This document shows, one piece after another, positions 10,191 through 23,700 of a stretch of DNA of 64,000 bases (its first letter is position 1; the number at the start of each line of letters is the position of its first letter). The stretch spans positions 398,469,049 through 398,533,048 of the forward strand of contig OX422211.1 in NCBI GenBank assembly GCA_949130495.1. Reading direction: 5' to 3'. This stretch comes from Sambucus nigra. Taxonomy: Eukaryota; Streptophyta; Magnoliopsida; Dipsacales; Adoxaceae. The translations under genes and the position numbers were made by a program. A model generated the notes under the pieces. That model made no database searches and was not told the origin of the DNA. It saw only the letters and a list, made by a program, of their open reading frames with translations.

Positions 10191-12975
10191 TTGTTCCTGT
10201 GGGAGGTGTTGGTGCCACCCACGGGGCCGTTCGGGGATTGTTTCGAGTTTTCACCTTTTAACGCCATGTTTTTCTTAAGTTTAGAAATACGCAAATTACC
10301 GTCGTATTCTAAAATCGAGAGACCCTCGGCTGCGGGGTCAGTTCCTACGAGTTACGTTGGTCCCGTGGGAGGTGTTGGTGCCACCCACGGGGCCGTTCAG
10401 GGGTTGTTTCGAGTTTTCACCTTTTAACGCCATGTTTTGCTTAAGTCTAGAAATACACAAATTACCGTCGTATTCTCAAACCGGGAGACCCGCGACTGCG
10501 GGGTCAGTTCCTACGAGTTACGTTGGTCTCGTGGGAGGTGTTGGTGCCACCCACGGTGCCGTTCGGTGGCTGTTTCGAGTTTTCACCCTCTAACGCCATG
10601 TTTTTAAGCCTAAGTTTAGAAATAAGCAAATTACTGTCGTATTCTCAAACCGGGAGACCCGCGGCTGCGGGGTCAGTTCCTACGAGTTATGTTGGTCCCG
10701 TGGGAGGTGTTTGTGCCACCGATGGGGCCGTTCGGGGGCTGTTTCGAGTTTTCAGCCTCTAACGTCATGTTTTTAAGCCTAAGTCTAGAAATACACAAAT
10801 TACCGTAGTACTCTCAAACTGGGAGACCCGCGGCTGCGGGGTCAGTTCCTACGAGTTACGTTGGTCCCGTGGGAGGTGTTGGTGCCACCCACGCGGCCGT
10901 TCTGGGATTGTTTCATGTTTTTACCTTTTAACGCTATGTTTTACTTAAGTCTAGAAATACGCAAATTATCGTTGTATTCTCTAACCGGGAGACCCTCGGC
11001 TACGGGGTCAGTTCCTACGAGTTACGCTGGTCCCGTGGGTGGTGTTGGTGCCACCCACGGGGCCGTTCGTGGGCTGTTTCGAGTTTTCACCCTCTAACGT
11101 CATGTTTTTAAGCCTAACTCTACAAATACGGAAATTACCATAGTACTCTCAAACTGGGAGGCCCGCGGCTGCGGGGTCAGTTCCTACGAGTTACGTTGGT
11201 CCCGTGGGAGGTGTTGGTGCCACCCATGGGGCCGTTCGGGGGTTGTTTCGAGTTTTCACCCTCTAACGTCATGTTTTTAAGCCTAAGTCAAGAAATACAC
11301 AAATTACCGTCGTATTCTCAAATCGGGAGACCTGCGGCTGCGGGGTCAGTTCCTACGAGTTACGTTGGTCCTGTGGGAGGTGTTGGTGCCACCCACAGGG
11401 CCGTTCGGGGGCTCTTTCGAGTTTTCACCCTTTAACGTCATGTTTTAAGCCTAAGTCTAGAAATACGCAAATTACCGTCGTATTCTCAAATTGGGAGACC
11501 CGCGGCTTAGGGGTCAGTTCCTACGAGTTACGTTGGTCCCGTGGGAGGTGTTGGTGCCACCCATGGGGCCCTTCGGGGCTATTTCGAGTTTTCACCCTCT
11601 AACGTCATGTTTTTAAGCCTAAGTCTAGAAATACGCAAATTACGGTAGTACTCTCAAACAGGGAGACCCGCGGCTGCGGGGTCAGTTCCTCCGAGTTACG
11701 TTGGTCCCGTGGGAGGTGTTGGTCCCACCCACGGGGCCGTTCTGGGGTTGTTTCGTGTTTTCACCTTTTAACGCCATGTTTTGCTTTTGTCTGGAAATAC
11801 GCAAATTATCGTCGTATTCTCAAACCGGGAGACCCTTGGCTGCGGGGTCAGTTTCTACGAGTTACGTTGGTCCCGTGGGTGGTGTTGGTGCCACCCACGG
11901 GGCCTTTCGTGGGCTATTCCGAGTTTTCCACCTCTAACGCCATGTTTTTAAGCCTAAGTCTAGAAATACGCAAATTATCGTCGTATTCTCAAACCGGGAG
12001 ACCCGCGGCTGTTGGGTCAGTTCTTACGAGTTACGTTGGCCCTATGGGACGTGTTGGTGCCCCCCACGGTGCCGTTCGGGGGCTGTTTCGAGTTTTCACC
12101 TTTTAACGCCATGTTTTCCTTAAGTCTAGAAATACGCAAATTACCGTCGTATTCTCAAACCGGGAGACCCGCGACGGTGGGGTCAGTTCCTACGAGTTAC
12201 GTTGGTCCCGTGGGAGGTGTTGGTGCCACCCACGGGGCCGTTCGGGGGCTCTTTCGAGTTTTCACCCTCTAACGCCATGTTTTTAAGCCTAAGTCTAGAA
12301 ATTAGCAAATTACTGTCATATTCTCAAATCGGGAGACCCGCGGCTGCGGGGTCAGTTCCTACAAGTCACGTTGGTCCCGTGGGAGGTGTTGGTGCCACCC
12401 ATGGGGTCGTTCGGGTGCTGTTTCGAGTTTTCACCCTCTAACGTCATGTTTTTAACCCTAAGTCTAGATATACAAAAATTACCAAAGTACTCTCAAACTG
12501 GGAGACCCGCGGCTGCGGGGTCAGTTCCTACAAGTTACGTTGGTCCCGTGGGAGGTGTTGGTACCACCCACGGGGCCTGTCTGGGGCTGTTTCGTGTTTT
12601 GACCTTTTAACGCCATATTTTGCTTAAGTCTAGAAATATGCAAATTACCATCGTATTCTCAAACCGGTAGACCCTCAGCTGCGGGGTCAGTTCCTACGAG
12701 TTACGCTGGTCCCGTGGGTGGTGTTGGTTCCACCCACGGGGCCGTTCAGGGGTTGTTTCGAGTTTTCACCCTCTAACGCCATGTTTTTAAGCCTAAGTCT
12801 AGAAATACGCAAATTATCATCGTATTCTCAAACCGAGGGACCCGCGGCTGCGGGGTCAGTTCCTACAAGTTACGTTGGTCCCGTGGGAGGTGTTGGTGCC
12901 ACCCACGGGGCCGTTCGGGGGCTGTTTCGAGTTTTCACCCTCTAACATCATGTTTTTAAGCTTTAGTCTAGAAAT

Positions 12976-15900
12976 ATGCAAATTACCGTAGTACTCTCAA
13001 ACTGGGAGACCCGCGGCTGCGGGGTCAGTTCCTACGAGTTGCGTTGGTCCCGTGGGAGGTGTTGTTGCCACCCGCGGGGCCGTTCTGTGGCTGTTTCGTG
13101 TTTTCACCTTTTAACGCCATGTTTTGCTTTTGTATGGAAATACGCAAATTACCGTCGTATTCTCAAACCGGGAGACCCTCGGCTGCGGGGTCAGTTTGTA
13201 CGAGTTACGTTGGTCCCGTGGGTGGTGTTGGTGCCACCCACGGGGCCGTTTGGGGGCTATTTCGAGTTTTCCCCCTTTAACGCCATGTTTTTAAGCGTAA
13301 GTCTAGAAATACAGAAATTATCATCGTATTCTCAAACCGGGAGACCCGCGGCTACGGGGTCAGTTCTTACGAGTTACGTTGGCCCTGTTGGAGGTGTTGG
13401 TGCCACCGACGGTTCCGTTCGGGGACTGTTTAGAGTTTTCACCTTTTAACGCCATGTTTTTAAGCTTAAGTCTAGAAATATTCAAATTACCGTCTTATTC
13501 TCAAACCGAGAGACCCGCGGCTGTGGGGTCAGTTCCTACGAGTTACGTTGTTCCTGTGGGAGGTGTTGGTGCCACCCACGGGGCCGTTCGGGGATTGTTT
13601 CGAGTTTTCACCTTTTAACGCCATGTTTTTCTTAAGTTTAGAAATACGCAAATTACCGTCGTATTCTAAAATCGAGAGACCCTCGGCTGCGGGGTCAGTT
13701 CCTACGAGTTACGTTGGTCCCGTGGGAGGTGTTGGTGCCACCCACGGGGCCGTTCAGGGGTTGTTTCGAGTTTTCACCTTTTAACGCCATGTTTTGCTTA
13801 AGTCTAGAAATACACAAATTACCGTCGTATTCTCAAACCGGGAGACCCGCGACTGCGGGGTCAGTTCCTACGAGTTACGTTGGTCCCGTGGGAGGTGTTG
13901 GTGCCACCCACGGTGCCGTTCGGTGGCTGTTTCGAGTTTTCACCCTCTAACGCCATGTTTTTAAGCCTAAGTTTAGAAATAAGCAAATTACTGTCGTATT
14001 CTCAAACCGGGAGACCCGCGGCTGCGGGGTCAGTTCCTACGAGTTATGTTGGTCCCGTGGGAGGTGTTTGTGCCACCGATGGGGCCGTTCGGGGGCTGTT
14101 TCGAGTTTTCAGCCTCTAACGTCATGTTTTTAAGCCTAAGTCTAGAAATACACAAATTACCGTAGTACTCTCAAACTGGGAGACCCGCGGCTGCGGGGTC
14201 AGTTCCTACGAGTTACGTTGGTCCCGTGGGAGGTGTTGGTGCCACCCACGCGGCCGTTCTGGGATTGTTTCATGTTTTTACCTTTTAACGCTATGTTTTA
14301 CTTAAGTCTAGAAATACGCAAATTATCGTTGTATTCTCTAACCGGGAGACCCTCGGCTGCGGGGTCAGTTCCTACGAGTTACGCTGGTCCCGTGGGTGGT
14401 GTTGGTGCCACCCACGGGGCCGTTCGGGGGCTGTTTCGAGTTTTCACCCTCTAACGTCATGTTTTTAAGCCTAACTCTACAAATACGGAAATTACCATAG
14501 TACTCTCAAACTGGGAGGCCCGCGGCTGCGGGGTCAGTTCCTACGAGTTACGTTGGTCCCGTGGGAGGTGTTGGTGCCACCCATGGGGCCGTTCGGGGGT
14601 TGTTTCGAGTTTTCACCCTCTAACGTCATGTTTTTAAGCCTAAGTCAAGAAATACACAAATTACCGTCGTATTCTCAAATCGGGAGACCTGCGGCTGCGG
14701 GGTCAGTTCCTACGAGTTACGTTGGTCCTGTGGGAGGTGTTGGTGCCACCCACAGGGCCGTTCGGGGGCTCTTTCGAGTTTTCACCCTTTAACGTCATGT
14801 TTTAAGCCTAAGTCTAGAAATACGCAAATTACCGTCGTATTCTCAAATTGGGAGACCCGCGGCTTAGGGGTCAGTTCCTACGAGTTACGTTGGTCCCGTG
14901 GGAGGTGTTGGTGCCACCCATGGGGCCGTTCGGGGCTATTTCGAGTTTTCACCCTCTAACGTCATGTTTTTAAGCCTAAGTCTAGAAATACGCAAATTAC
15001 GGTAGTACTCTCAAACAGGGAGACCCGCGGCTGCGGGGTCAGTTCCTCCGAGTTTCGTTGGTCCCGTGGGAGGTGTTGGTCCCACCCACGGGGCCGTTCT
15101 GGGGTTGTTTCGTGTTTTCACCTTTTAACGCCATGTTTTGCTTTTGTCTGGAAATACGCAAATTATCGTCGTATTCTCAAACCGGGAGACCCTTGGCTGC
15201 GGGGTCAGTTTCTACGAGTTACGTTGGTCCCGTGGGTGGTGTTGGTGCCACCCACGGGGCCGTTCGTGGGCTATTCCGAGTTTTCCACCTCTAACGCCAT
15301 GTTTTTAAGCCTAAGTCTAGAAATACGCAAATTATCGTCGTATTCTCAAACCGGGAGACCCGCGGCTGTGGGGTCAGTTCTTACGAGTTACGTTGGCCCT
15401 GTGGGACGTGTTGGTGCCCCCCACGGTGCCGTTCGGGGGCTGTTTCGAGTTTTCACCTTTTAACGCCATGTTTTCCTTAAGTCTAGAAATACGCAAATTA
15501 CCGTCGTATTCTCAAACCGGGAGACCCGCGACGGTGGGGTCAGTTCCTACGAGTTACGTTGGTCCCGTGGGAGGTGTTGGTGCCACCCACGGGGCCGTTC
15601 GGGGGCTCTTTCGAGTTTTCACCCTCTAACGCCATGTTTTTAAGCCTAAGTCTAGAAATTAGCAAATTACTGTCATATTCTCAAATCGGGAGACCCGCGG
15701 CTGCGGGGTCAGTTCCTACAAGTCACGTTGGTCCCGTGGGAGGTGTTGGTGCCACCCATGGGGTCGTTCGGGTGCTGTTTCGAGTTTTCACCCTCTAACG
15801 TCATGTTTTTAACCCTAAGTCTAGATATACACAAATTACCAAAGTACTCTCAAACTGGGAGACCCGCGGCTGCGGGGTCAGTTCCTACAAGTTACGTTGG

Positions 15901-16332
15901 TCCCGTGGGAGGTGTTGGTACCACCCACGGGGCCTGTCTGGGGCTGTTTCGTGTTTTGACCTTTTAACGCCATATTTTGCTTAAGTCTAGAAATATGCAA
16001 ATTACCATCGTATTCTCAAACCGGTAGACCCTCAGTTGCGGGGTCAGTTCCTACGAGTTACGCTGGTCCCGTGGGTGGTGTTGGTTCCACCCACGGGGCC
16101 GTTCAGGGGTTGTTTCGAGTTTTAACCCTCTAACGCCATGTTTTTAAGCCTAAGTCTAGAAATACGCAAATTATCATCGTATTCTCAAACCGAGGGACCC
16201 GCGGCTGCGGGGTCAGTTCCTACAAGTTACGTTGGTCCCGTGGGAGGTGTTGGTGCCACCCACGGGGCCGTTCGGGGGCTGTTTCGAGTTTTCACCCTCT
16301 AACATCATGTTTTTAAGCTTAATTCTAGAAAT
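12976..16332 (+). repeat. Block C, unit C3: 20 monomers, 3,357 bp
   Basis: Aligns to C2 at an offset of 3,861 bp up to about 13410 and at 3,357 bp from about 13427 onward. That corresponds to loss of exactly three monomers (504 bp). Downstream monomers (15058, 15224, 15393, 15559, 15728) give translations identical or nearly identical to those of C4 at 18415, 18581, 18750, 18916 and 19085. Confidence 0.9.
13410..13427 (+). other. Hybrid-monomer breakpoint of a 3-monomer deletion in C3
   Basis: The monomer starting at 13379 begins like the 9518 type (GGCCCTGTTGGAGG, CCACCGACGGT) and ends like the 10022 type (GGGGACTGTTTAGAG). The switch falls in or beside the shared CCGTTCGGGG. It preserves monomer phase, as expected for unequal homologous exchange. 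The intact order is kept in C2 (9518-10190) and C4 (16736-17408). Confidence 0.85.
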
Positions 16333-19300
16333 ATGCAAATTACCGTAGTACTCTCAAACTGGGAGACCCGCGGCTGCGGGGTCAGTTCCTACGAGTTACG
16401 TTGGTCCCGTGGGAGGTGTTGTTGCCACCCGCGGGGCCGTTCTGTGGCTGTTTCGTGTTTTCACCTTTTAACGCCATGTTTTGCTTTTGCATGGAAATAC
16501 GCAAATTACCGTCGTATTCTCAAACCGGGAGACCCTCGGCTGCGGGGTCAGTTTGTACGAGTTACGTTGGTCCCGTGGGTGGTGTTGGTGCCACCCACGG
16601 GGCCGTTTGGGGGCTATTTCGAGTTTTCCCCCTTTAACGCCATGTTTTTAAGCGTAAGTCTAGAAATACAGAAATTATCATCGTATTCTCAAACCGGGAG
16701 ACCCGCGGCTACGGGGTCAGTTCTTACGAGTTACGTTGGCCCTGTTGGAGGTGTTGGTGCCACCGACGGTGCCGTTCGGGGGCTGTTTCGAGTTTTCACC
16801 TTTTAACGCCATGTTTTGCTTAAGTCTAGAAATACGTAAATTACCATCGTATTCTCAAACCGGGAGACCCTCGGCTGCGGGGTCAGTTCCTACGAGTTAC
16901 GTTGGTCCCGTGGGAGGTGTTGGTGCCACCCACGGAGCCGTTCGGGGGTTGTTTCGAGTTTTCACCCTCTAACGCCATGTTTTTAAGCCTAAGTGTACAA
17001 ATACGCAAATTACCGTTGTATTCTCAAATCGGGAGACCCGTGGCTGCGGGGTCAGTTCCTACGAATTACGTTTGTACCGTGGGAGGTGTTGGTGCCACTC
17101 ACGGGGCCGTTTGGAGGCTGTTTCGAGTTTTCACCCTCTAACGTCATGTTTTTTAGCCTAAGTCTAGAAATATGCAAATTGCCGTAGTACTCTCAAACCC
17201 GGAGACCCGCGGCTGTGGGGTCAGTTCCTACGAGTTACGTTGGTCCCGTGGGAGGTGTTGGTGACACCCACGGGGCCGTTCGGGGACTGTTTAGAGTTTT
17301 CACCTTTTAACGCCATGTTTTTAAGCTTAAGTCTAGAAATATGCAAATTACCGTCTTATTCTAAAACCGAGAGACCCGCGGCTGTGGGGTCAGTTCCTAC
17401 GAGTTACGTTGTTCCTGTGGGAGGTGTTGGTGCCACCCACGGGGCCGTTCGGGAATTGTTTCGAGTTTTCACCTTTTAACGCCATGTTTTGCTTAAGTTT
17501 AGAAATACGCAAATTACCGTCGTATTCTCAAACCGAGAGACCCTTGGCTGCGGGGTCAGTTCCTACGAGTTACGTTGGTCCCGTGGGAGGTGTTGGTGCC
17601 ACCCACGGGGCCGTTCAGGGGTTGTTTCGAGTTTTCACCTTTTAACGCCATGTTTTGCTTAAGTCTAGAAATACACAAATTACCGTCGTATTCTCAAACC
17701 GGGAGACCCGCGACTGCGGGGTCAGTTCCTACGAGTTACGTTGGTCCCGTGGGAGGTGTTGGTGCCACCCACGGGGCCGTTCGGTGGCTGTTTCGATTTT
17801 TCACCCTCTAACGCCATGTTTTTAAGCCTAAGTTTAGAAATAAGTAAATTACTGTCGTAGTCTCAAACCGGGAGACCCGCGGCTGTGGGGTCAGTTCCTA
17901 CGAGTTACGTTGGTCCCGTGGGAGGTGTTGGTGCCACCCATGGGGCCGTTCGGGGGTTGTTTCGAGTTTTCACCCTCTAACGTCATGTTTTTAAGCCTAA
18001 GTCAAGAAATACACAAATTACCGTCGTATTCTCAAATCGGGAGACCTGCGGCTGCGGGGTCTGTTCCTACGAGTTACGTTGGTCCTGTGGGAGGTGTTGG
18101 TGCCACCCACAGGGCCGTTCGGGGGTTCTTTCGAGTTTTCACCCTTTAACGTCATGTTTTAAGCCTAAGTCTAGAAATACGCAAATTACCGTCGTATTCT
18201 CAAATTGGGAGACCCGCGGCTTAGGGGTCAGTTCCTACGAGTTACGTTGGTCCCGTGGGAGGTGTTGGTGCCACCCATGGGGCCCTTCGGGGCTATTTCG
18301 AGTTTTCACCCTCTAACGTCATGTTTTTAAGCCTAAGTCTAGAAATACGCAAATTACGGTAGTACTCTCAAACAGGGAGACCCGCAGCTGCGGGGTCAGT
18401 TCCTCCGAGTTACGTTGGTCCCGTGGGAGGTGTTGGTCCCACCCACGGGGCCGTTCTGGGGTTGTTTCGTGTTTTCACCTTTTAACGCCATGTTTTGCTT
18501 TTGTCTGGAAATACGCAAATTATCGTCGTATTCTCAAACCGGGAGACCCTTGGCTGCGGGGTCAGTTTCTACGAGTTACGTTGGTCCCGTGGGTGGTGTT
18601 GGTGCCACCCACGGGGCCGTTCGTGGGCTATTCCGAGTTTTCCACCTCTAACGCCATGTTTTTAAGCCTAAGTCTAGAAATACGCAAATTATCGTCGTAT
18701 TCTCAAACCGGGAGACCCGCGGCTGTGGGGTCAGTTCTTACGAGTTACGTTGGCCCTGTGGGACGTGTTGGTGCCCCCCACGGTGCCGTTCGGGGGCTGT
18801 TTCGAGTTTTCACCTTTTAACGCCATGTTTTCCTTAAGTCTAGAAATACGCAAATTACCGTCGTATTCTCAAACCGGGAGACCCGCGACGGTGGGGTCAG
18901 TTCCTACGAGTTACGTTGGTCCCGTGGGAGGTGTTGGTGCCACCCACGGGGCCGTTCGGGGGCTCTTTCGAGTTTTCACCCTCTAACGCCATGTTTTTAA
19001 GCCTAAGTCTAGAAATTAGCAAATTACTGTCATATTCTCAAATCGGGAGACCCGCGGCTGCGGGGTCAGTTCCTACAAGTCACGTTGGTCCCGTGGGAGG
19101 TGTTGGTGCCACCCATGGGGTCGTTCGGGTGCTGTTTCGAGTTTTCACCCTCTAACGTCATGTTTTTAACCCTAAGTCTAGATATACACAAATTACCAAA
19201 GTACTCTCAAACTGGGAGACCCGCGGCTGCGGGGTCAGTTCCTACAAGTTACGTTGGTCCCGTGGGAGGTGTTGGTACCACCCACGGGGCCTGTCTGGGG

Positions 19301-19689
19301 CTGTTTCGTGTTTTGACCTTTTAACGCCATATTTTGCTTAAGTCTAGAAATATGCAAATTACCATCGTATTCTCAAACCGGTAGACCCTCAGTTGCGGGG
19401 TCAGTTCCTACGAGTTACGCTGGTCCCGTGGGTGGTGTTGGTTCCACCCACGGGGCCGTTCAGGGGTTGTTTCGAGTTTTCACCCTCTAACGCCATGTTT
19501 TTAAGCCTAAGTCTAGAAATACGCAAATTATCATCGTATTCTCAAACCGAGGGACCCGCGGCTGCGGGGTCAGTTCCTACAAGTTACGTTGGTCCCGTGG
19601 GAGGTGTTGGTGCCACCCACGGGGCCGTTCGGGGGCTGTTTCGAGTTTTCACCCTCTAACATCATGTTTTTAAGCTTAAGTCTAGAAAT
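16333..19689 (+). repeat. Block C, unit C4: 20 monomers, 3,357 bp
   Basis: The unit is the same length as C3, but its missing three monomers are at another place. The 16736-17240 run that C3 lost is present here, while monomers corresponding to C3 13880 to about 14550 are gone. The offset to C3 is 3,357 bp before 16736, 3,861 bp for 17409 and 17575, and 3,357 bp again from 17910. Confidence 0.9.
17862..17960 (+). other. Hybrid-monomer breakpoint of a second 3-monomer deletion in C4
   Basis: The monomer starts with the AAGTTTAGAAATAAG variant typical of 13970-13983 and then continues as the CCCATGGGGCC monomer that precedes the TCAAGAAATACAC type (14553). Between these two types C3 has three extra monomers. 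The exact crossover cannot be placed more finely because the parental monomers are nearly identical over this interval. Confidence 0.75.
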
Positions 19690-20700
19690 ATGCAAATTAC
19701 CGTAGTACTCTCAAACTGGGAGACCCGCGGCTGCGGGGTCAGTTCCTACGAGTTACGTTGGTCCCGTGGGAGGTGTTGTTGCCACCCGCGGGGCCGTTCT
19801 GTGGCTGTTTCGTGTTTTCACCTTTTAACGCCATGTTTTGCTTTTGTATGGAAATACGCAAATTACCGTCGTATTCTCAAACCGGGAGACCCTCGGCTGC
19901 GGGGTCAGTTTGTACGAGTTACGTTGGTCCCGTGGGTGGTGTTGGTGCCACCCACGGGGCCGTTTGGGGGCTATTTCGAGTTTTCCCCCTTTAACGCCAT
20001 GTTTTTAAGCGTAAGTCTAGAAATACAGAAATTATCATCGTATTCTCAAACCGGGAGACCCGCGGCTACGGGGTCAGTTCTTACGAGTTACGTTGGCCCT
20101 GTTGGAGGTGTTGGTGCCACCGACGGTGCCGTTCGGGGGCTGTTTCGAGTTTTCACCTTTTAACGCCATGTTTTGCTTAAGTCTAGAAATACGTAAATTA
20201 CCATCGTATTCTCAAACCGGGAGACCCTCGGCTGCGGGGTCAGTTCCTACGAGTTACGTTGGTCCCGTGGGAGGTGTTGGTGCCACCCACGGAGCCGTTC
20301 GGGGGTTGTTTCGAGTTTTCACCCTCTAACGCCATGTTTTTAAGCCTAAGTGTACAAATACGCAAATTACCGTTGTATTCTCAAATCGGGAGACCCGTGG
20401 CTGTGGGGTCAGTTCCTACGAATTACGTTTGTACCGTGGGAGGTGTTGGTGCCACTCACGGGGCCGTTTGGAGGCTGTTTCGAGTTTTCACCCTCTAACG
20501 TCATGTTTTTTAGCCTAAGTCTAGAAATATGCAAATTGCCGTAGTACTCTCAAACCCGGAGACCCGCGGCTGTGGGGTCAGTTCCTACGAGTTACGTTGG
20601 TCCCGTGGGAGGTGTTGGTGACACCCACGGGGCCGTTCGGGGACTGTTTAGAGTTTTCACCTTTTAACGCCATGTTTTTAAGCTTAAGTCTAGAAATATG
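19690..20700 (+). repeat. Block C, unit C5: truncated, about 6 monomers
   Basis: Follows the C4 order through the markers at 19758, 20093, 20259 and 20428 and the GTTTAGAG monomer near 20597. Near 20690-20710 the monomer changes to an AAATTACGGTAGTAC type that sits elsewhere in the unit (7440, 11640, 14998, 18355). The homogeneous C array ends here. Confidence 0.85.
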
Positions 20701-23700
20701 CAAATTACGGTAGTACTCTCAAACTGGGAGACCCGCGGCTGCGGGGTTAGTTCCTCTGAGTTACGTTGGTCCCGTGGGAGGTGTTGGTGCCACCCACGGG
20801 GCCGTTCGGGGGTTGTTTCGAGTTTTCACCTTTTAACGCCATGTTTTGCTTAAGTCTAGAAATAAGCAAATTACCATCGTATTCTCAAACCAGGAGACCC
20901 TCAGCTGCGGGGTCAGTTCCTACGAGTTACGCTGGTCCCGTGGGTGGTGGTGGTTCCACCCACGGGGCCGTTCAGGGGCTGTTTCGAGTTTTCACCCTCT
21001 AACGCCATGTTTTTAAACCTAAGTCTAGAAATACGCAAATTATCATCGTATTCTCAAACCGGGAGACCTGTGACTGCGGGGTCAGTTCCTACGAGTTACA
21101 TTGGTCCTGTGGGAGGTGTTGGTGCCACCCACGGGGCCGTTCGGGGGCTGTTTCGAGTTTTCACCTTTTAACGCCATGTTTTGCAAAAGTCTAGAAATAC
21201 GCAAATTACCGTCGTATTTTCAAACCGTGAAACCCGCGGCTGCGGGGTCAGTTCCTATGAGTTACGTTGGTCATGTGGGAGTTATTGGTTCCACCCACGG
21301 GGTCGTTCGGTGGTTGTTTCGAGTTTTCACCCTCTAACATCATGTATTTAAGCCAAAGTCTAGAAATACGCAAATTACCGTAGTACTCTCAAACTGGGAG
21401 ACCCGCGGCTGCGGGGTCAGTTCCTACGAGTTACGTTGGTCCCGTGGGAGGTGTTGGTGACACCCACGGGGCCGTTCTGGGGCTGTTTCGTGTTTTCACC
21501 TTTTAACGTCATGTTTTAAGCCTAAGTATTGAAATACGCAAATTACCGTCGTATTCTTTAATCGGGAGACCCGCGGCTGATGGGTCAGTTCCTACGAGTT
21601 ACGTTGGTCCCGTGGGAGGTGTTTGAGCCACCCACGGGGCCGTTCGGGGGCTGTTTCGAGTTTTCACCCTCTAACATAATGTTTTTAAGCCTAAGTCTAG
21701 AAATATGCAAATTACCGTAGTACGGTCAAACTGGGAGACCCGCGGCTGCGGGGTCAGTTCCTATGAGTTACGTTGGTCCCGTGGGAGGTGTTGGTGCCAC
21801 CCACGGGGCCGTTCTGGGGCTGTTTCGTGTTTTCACCTTTTAACGCCATGTTTTGCTTTTGTATGGAAATACGCAAATTACCATCGTATTCTCAAACCGG
21901 GAGACCCTCGGCTGCGGGGTCAGTTTATACGAGTTACGTTGGTCCCGTGGGTGGTGTTGGTGCCACCCACGGGGCCGTTCGGGGGCTATTTCGAGTTTTC
22001 CCCCTTTGACGCCATGTTTTTAAGCCTAAGTCTAGAAATACGCAAATTATCGTCGTATTCTCAAACTGGGAGACCCGCGGCTGCGGGGTCAGTTCTTTCG
22101 AGTTACGTTGGCCCTGTGGGACGTGTTGGTGCCACCCACGGTGCCGTTCGGGGGCTGTTTCGAGTTTTCACCTTTTAACGCCATGTTTTGCTTAAGTCTA
22201 GAAATACGCAAATTACCGTCGTATTCTCAAACCAAGAAACCTACGGGTGCGGGGTCAGTTCCTATGAGTTACGTTGGTCCTGTGGGAGGTGTTGGTGCTA
22301 CCCACGGGGCCGTTCGGGGGTTGTTTCGAGTTTTCACCCTCGAACGTCATGTTTTTTAGCCTAAGTCTAGAAATATGCAAATTGTCGTAGTACTCTCAAA
22401 CCGGGAGACCCGCGGCTGCGGGGTCACTTCCTACGAGTTACGTTGGTCCCGTGGGAGGTTTTGGTGCCACCCACGGGGCCGTTCTGGGATTGTTTCATGT
22501 TTTCACCTTTTAACGCTATGTTTTACTTAAGTCTAGAAATACACAAATTACCGTTGTATTCTCAAACCGGGAGACCCTCGGTTGCGGGGTTAGTTCCTAC
22601 GAGTTACGCTGGTCCCGTGGGTGGTGTTGGTGCCACCCATGGGGCCGTTCGGGGGATGTTTCGAGTTTTCACCCTCTAACGTCATGTTTTTAAGCCTAAG
22701 TCTAGAAATACGCAAATTACCATAGTACTCTCAAACTGGGAGACCCGTAGCTGCGGGGTCAGTTCCTACGAGTTACGTTGGTCCCGTGGGAGGTGTTGGT
22801 GCCACCCACGGGGTCGTTCGGGGACTGTTTCGAGTTTTCACCTTTTAACGCCATGTTTTTAAGCTTAAGTCTAGAAATATGCAAATTACCGTCTTATTCT
22901 CAAACCGAGAGACCCGCGGATGTGGGGTCAGTTCCTACGAGTTACGTTGGTCCTGTGGGAGGTGTTGGTGCCACCCACGGGGTCGTTCGGGGGTTGTTTC
23001 GAGTTTTCACCTTTTAACGCCATGTTTTGCTTAAGTCTAGAAATACGCAAATTACCGTCGTATTCTCAAATCGGGAGACCCTCGGTTGCGGGGTCAGTTC
23101 CTACGAGTTACGTTGGTCCTGTGCTAGGTGATGGTGCCACCCACGGGGACGTTCGGGGGTTGTTTCGAGTTTTCACCTTTTAACGCCATGTTTTGCTTAA
23201 GTCTAGAAATACACAAATTACCATCGTATTCTCAAACCGGGATACCCGCGACTGCGGGGTCAGTTCCTACGAGTTATGTTGGTCCCGTGGGAGGTGTTGG
23301 TGCCACCCACGGGGCCGTTCGGTGGCTGTTTCGAGTTTTCACCCTCTAACGCCATGTTTTTAAGCCTAAGTTTAGAAATAAGCAAATTACTGTCGTATTC
23401 TCAAACCGGGAGACCCGCGGCTGCGGGGTCAGTTCCTACGAGTTACGTTGGTCCCGTGGGAGGTGTTGGTGCCACCCACGGGGCCATTCGGGGGCTGTTT
23501 CGAGTTTTCAGCCTCTAACGTCATGTTTTTAAGCCTAAGTCTAGAGATACGCAAATTACCGTAGTACTCTCAAACTGGGAGACCCGCGGCTGCGGGGTCA
23601 CTTCCTACGAGTTACGTTGGTCCCGTGGGAGGTGTTGGTGCCACCCACGGGGCCGTTCTGGGATTGTTTCATGTTTTCACCTTTTAACGCTATGTTTTAC

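Larger units (their letters stand above)
9115..12975 (+). repeat. Block C, unit C2: 23 monomers, 3,861 bp
   Basis: Contains the complete monomer order that C3 and C4 each lack in part. This includes the run 9518, 9684, 9853 before the GTTTAGAG monomer at 10022, and the run after 10357 up to 11196. It can serve as the reference unit for block C. It lacks only the two-monomer segment 8777-9114 of C1. Confidence 0.88.
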
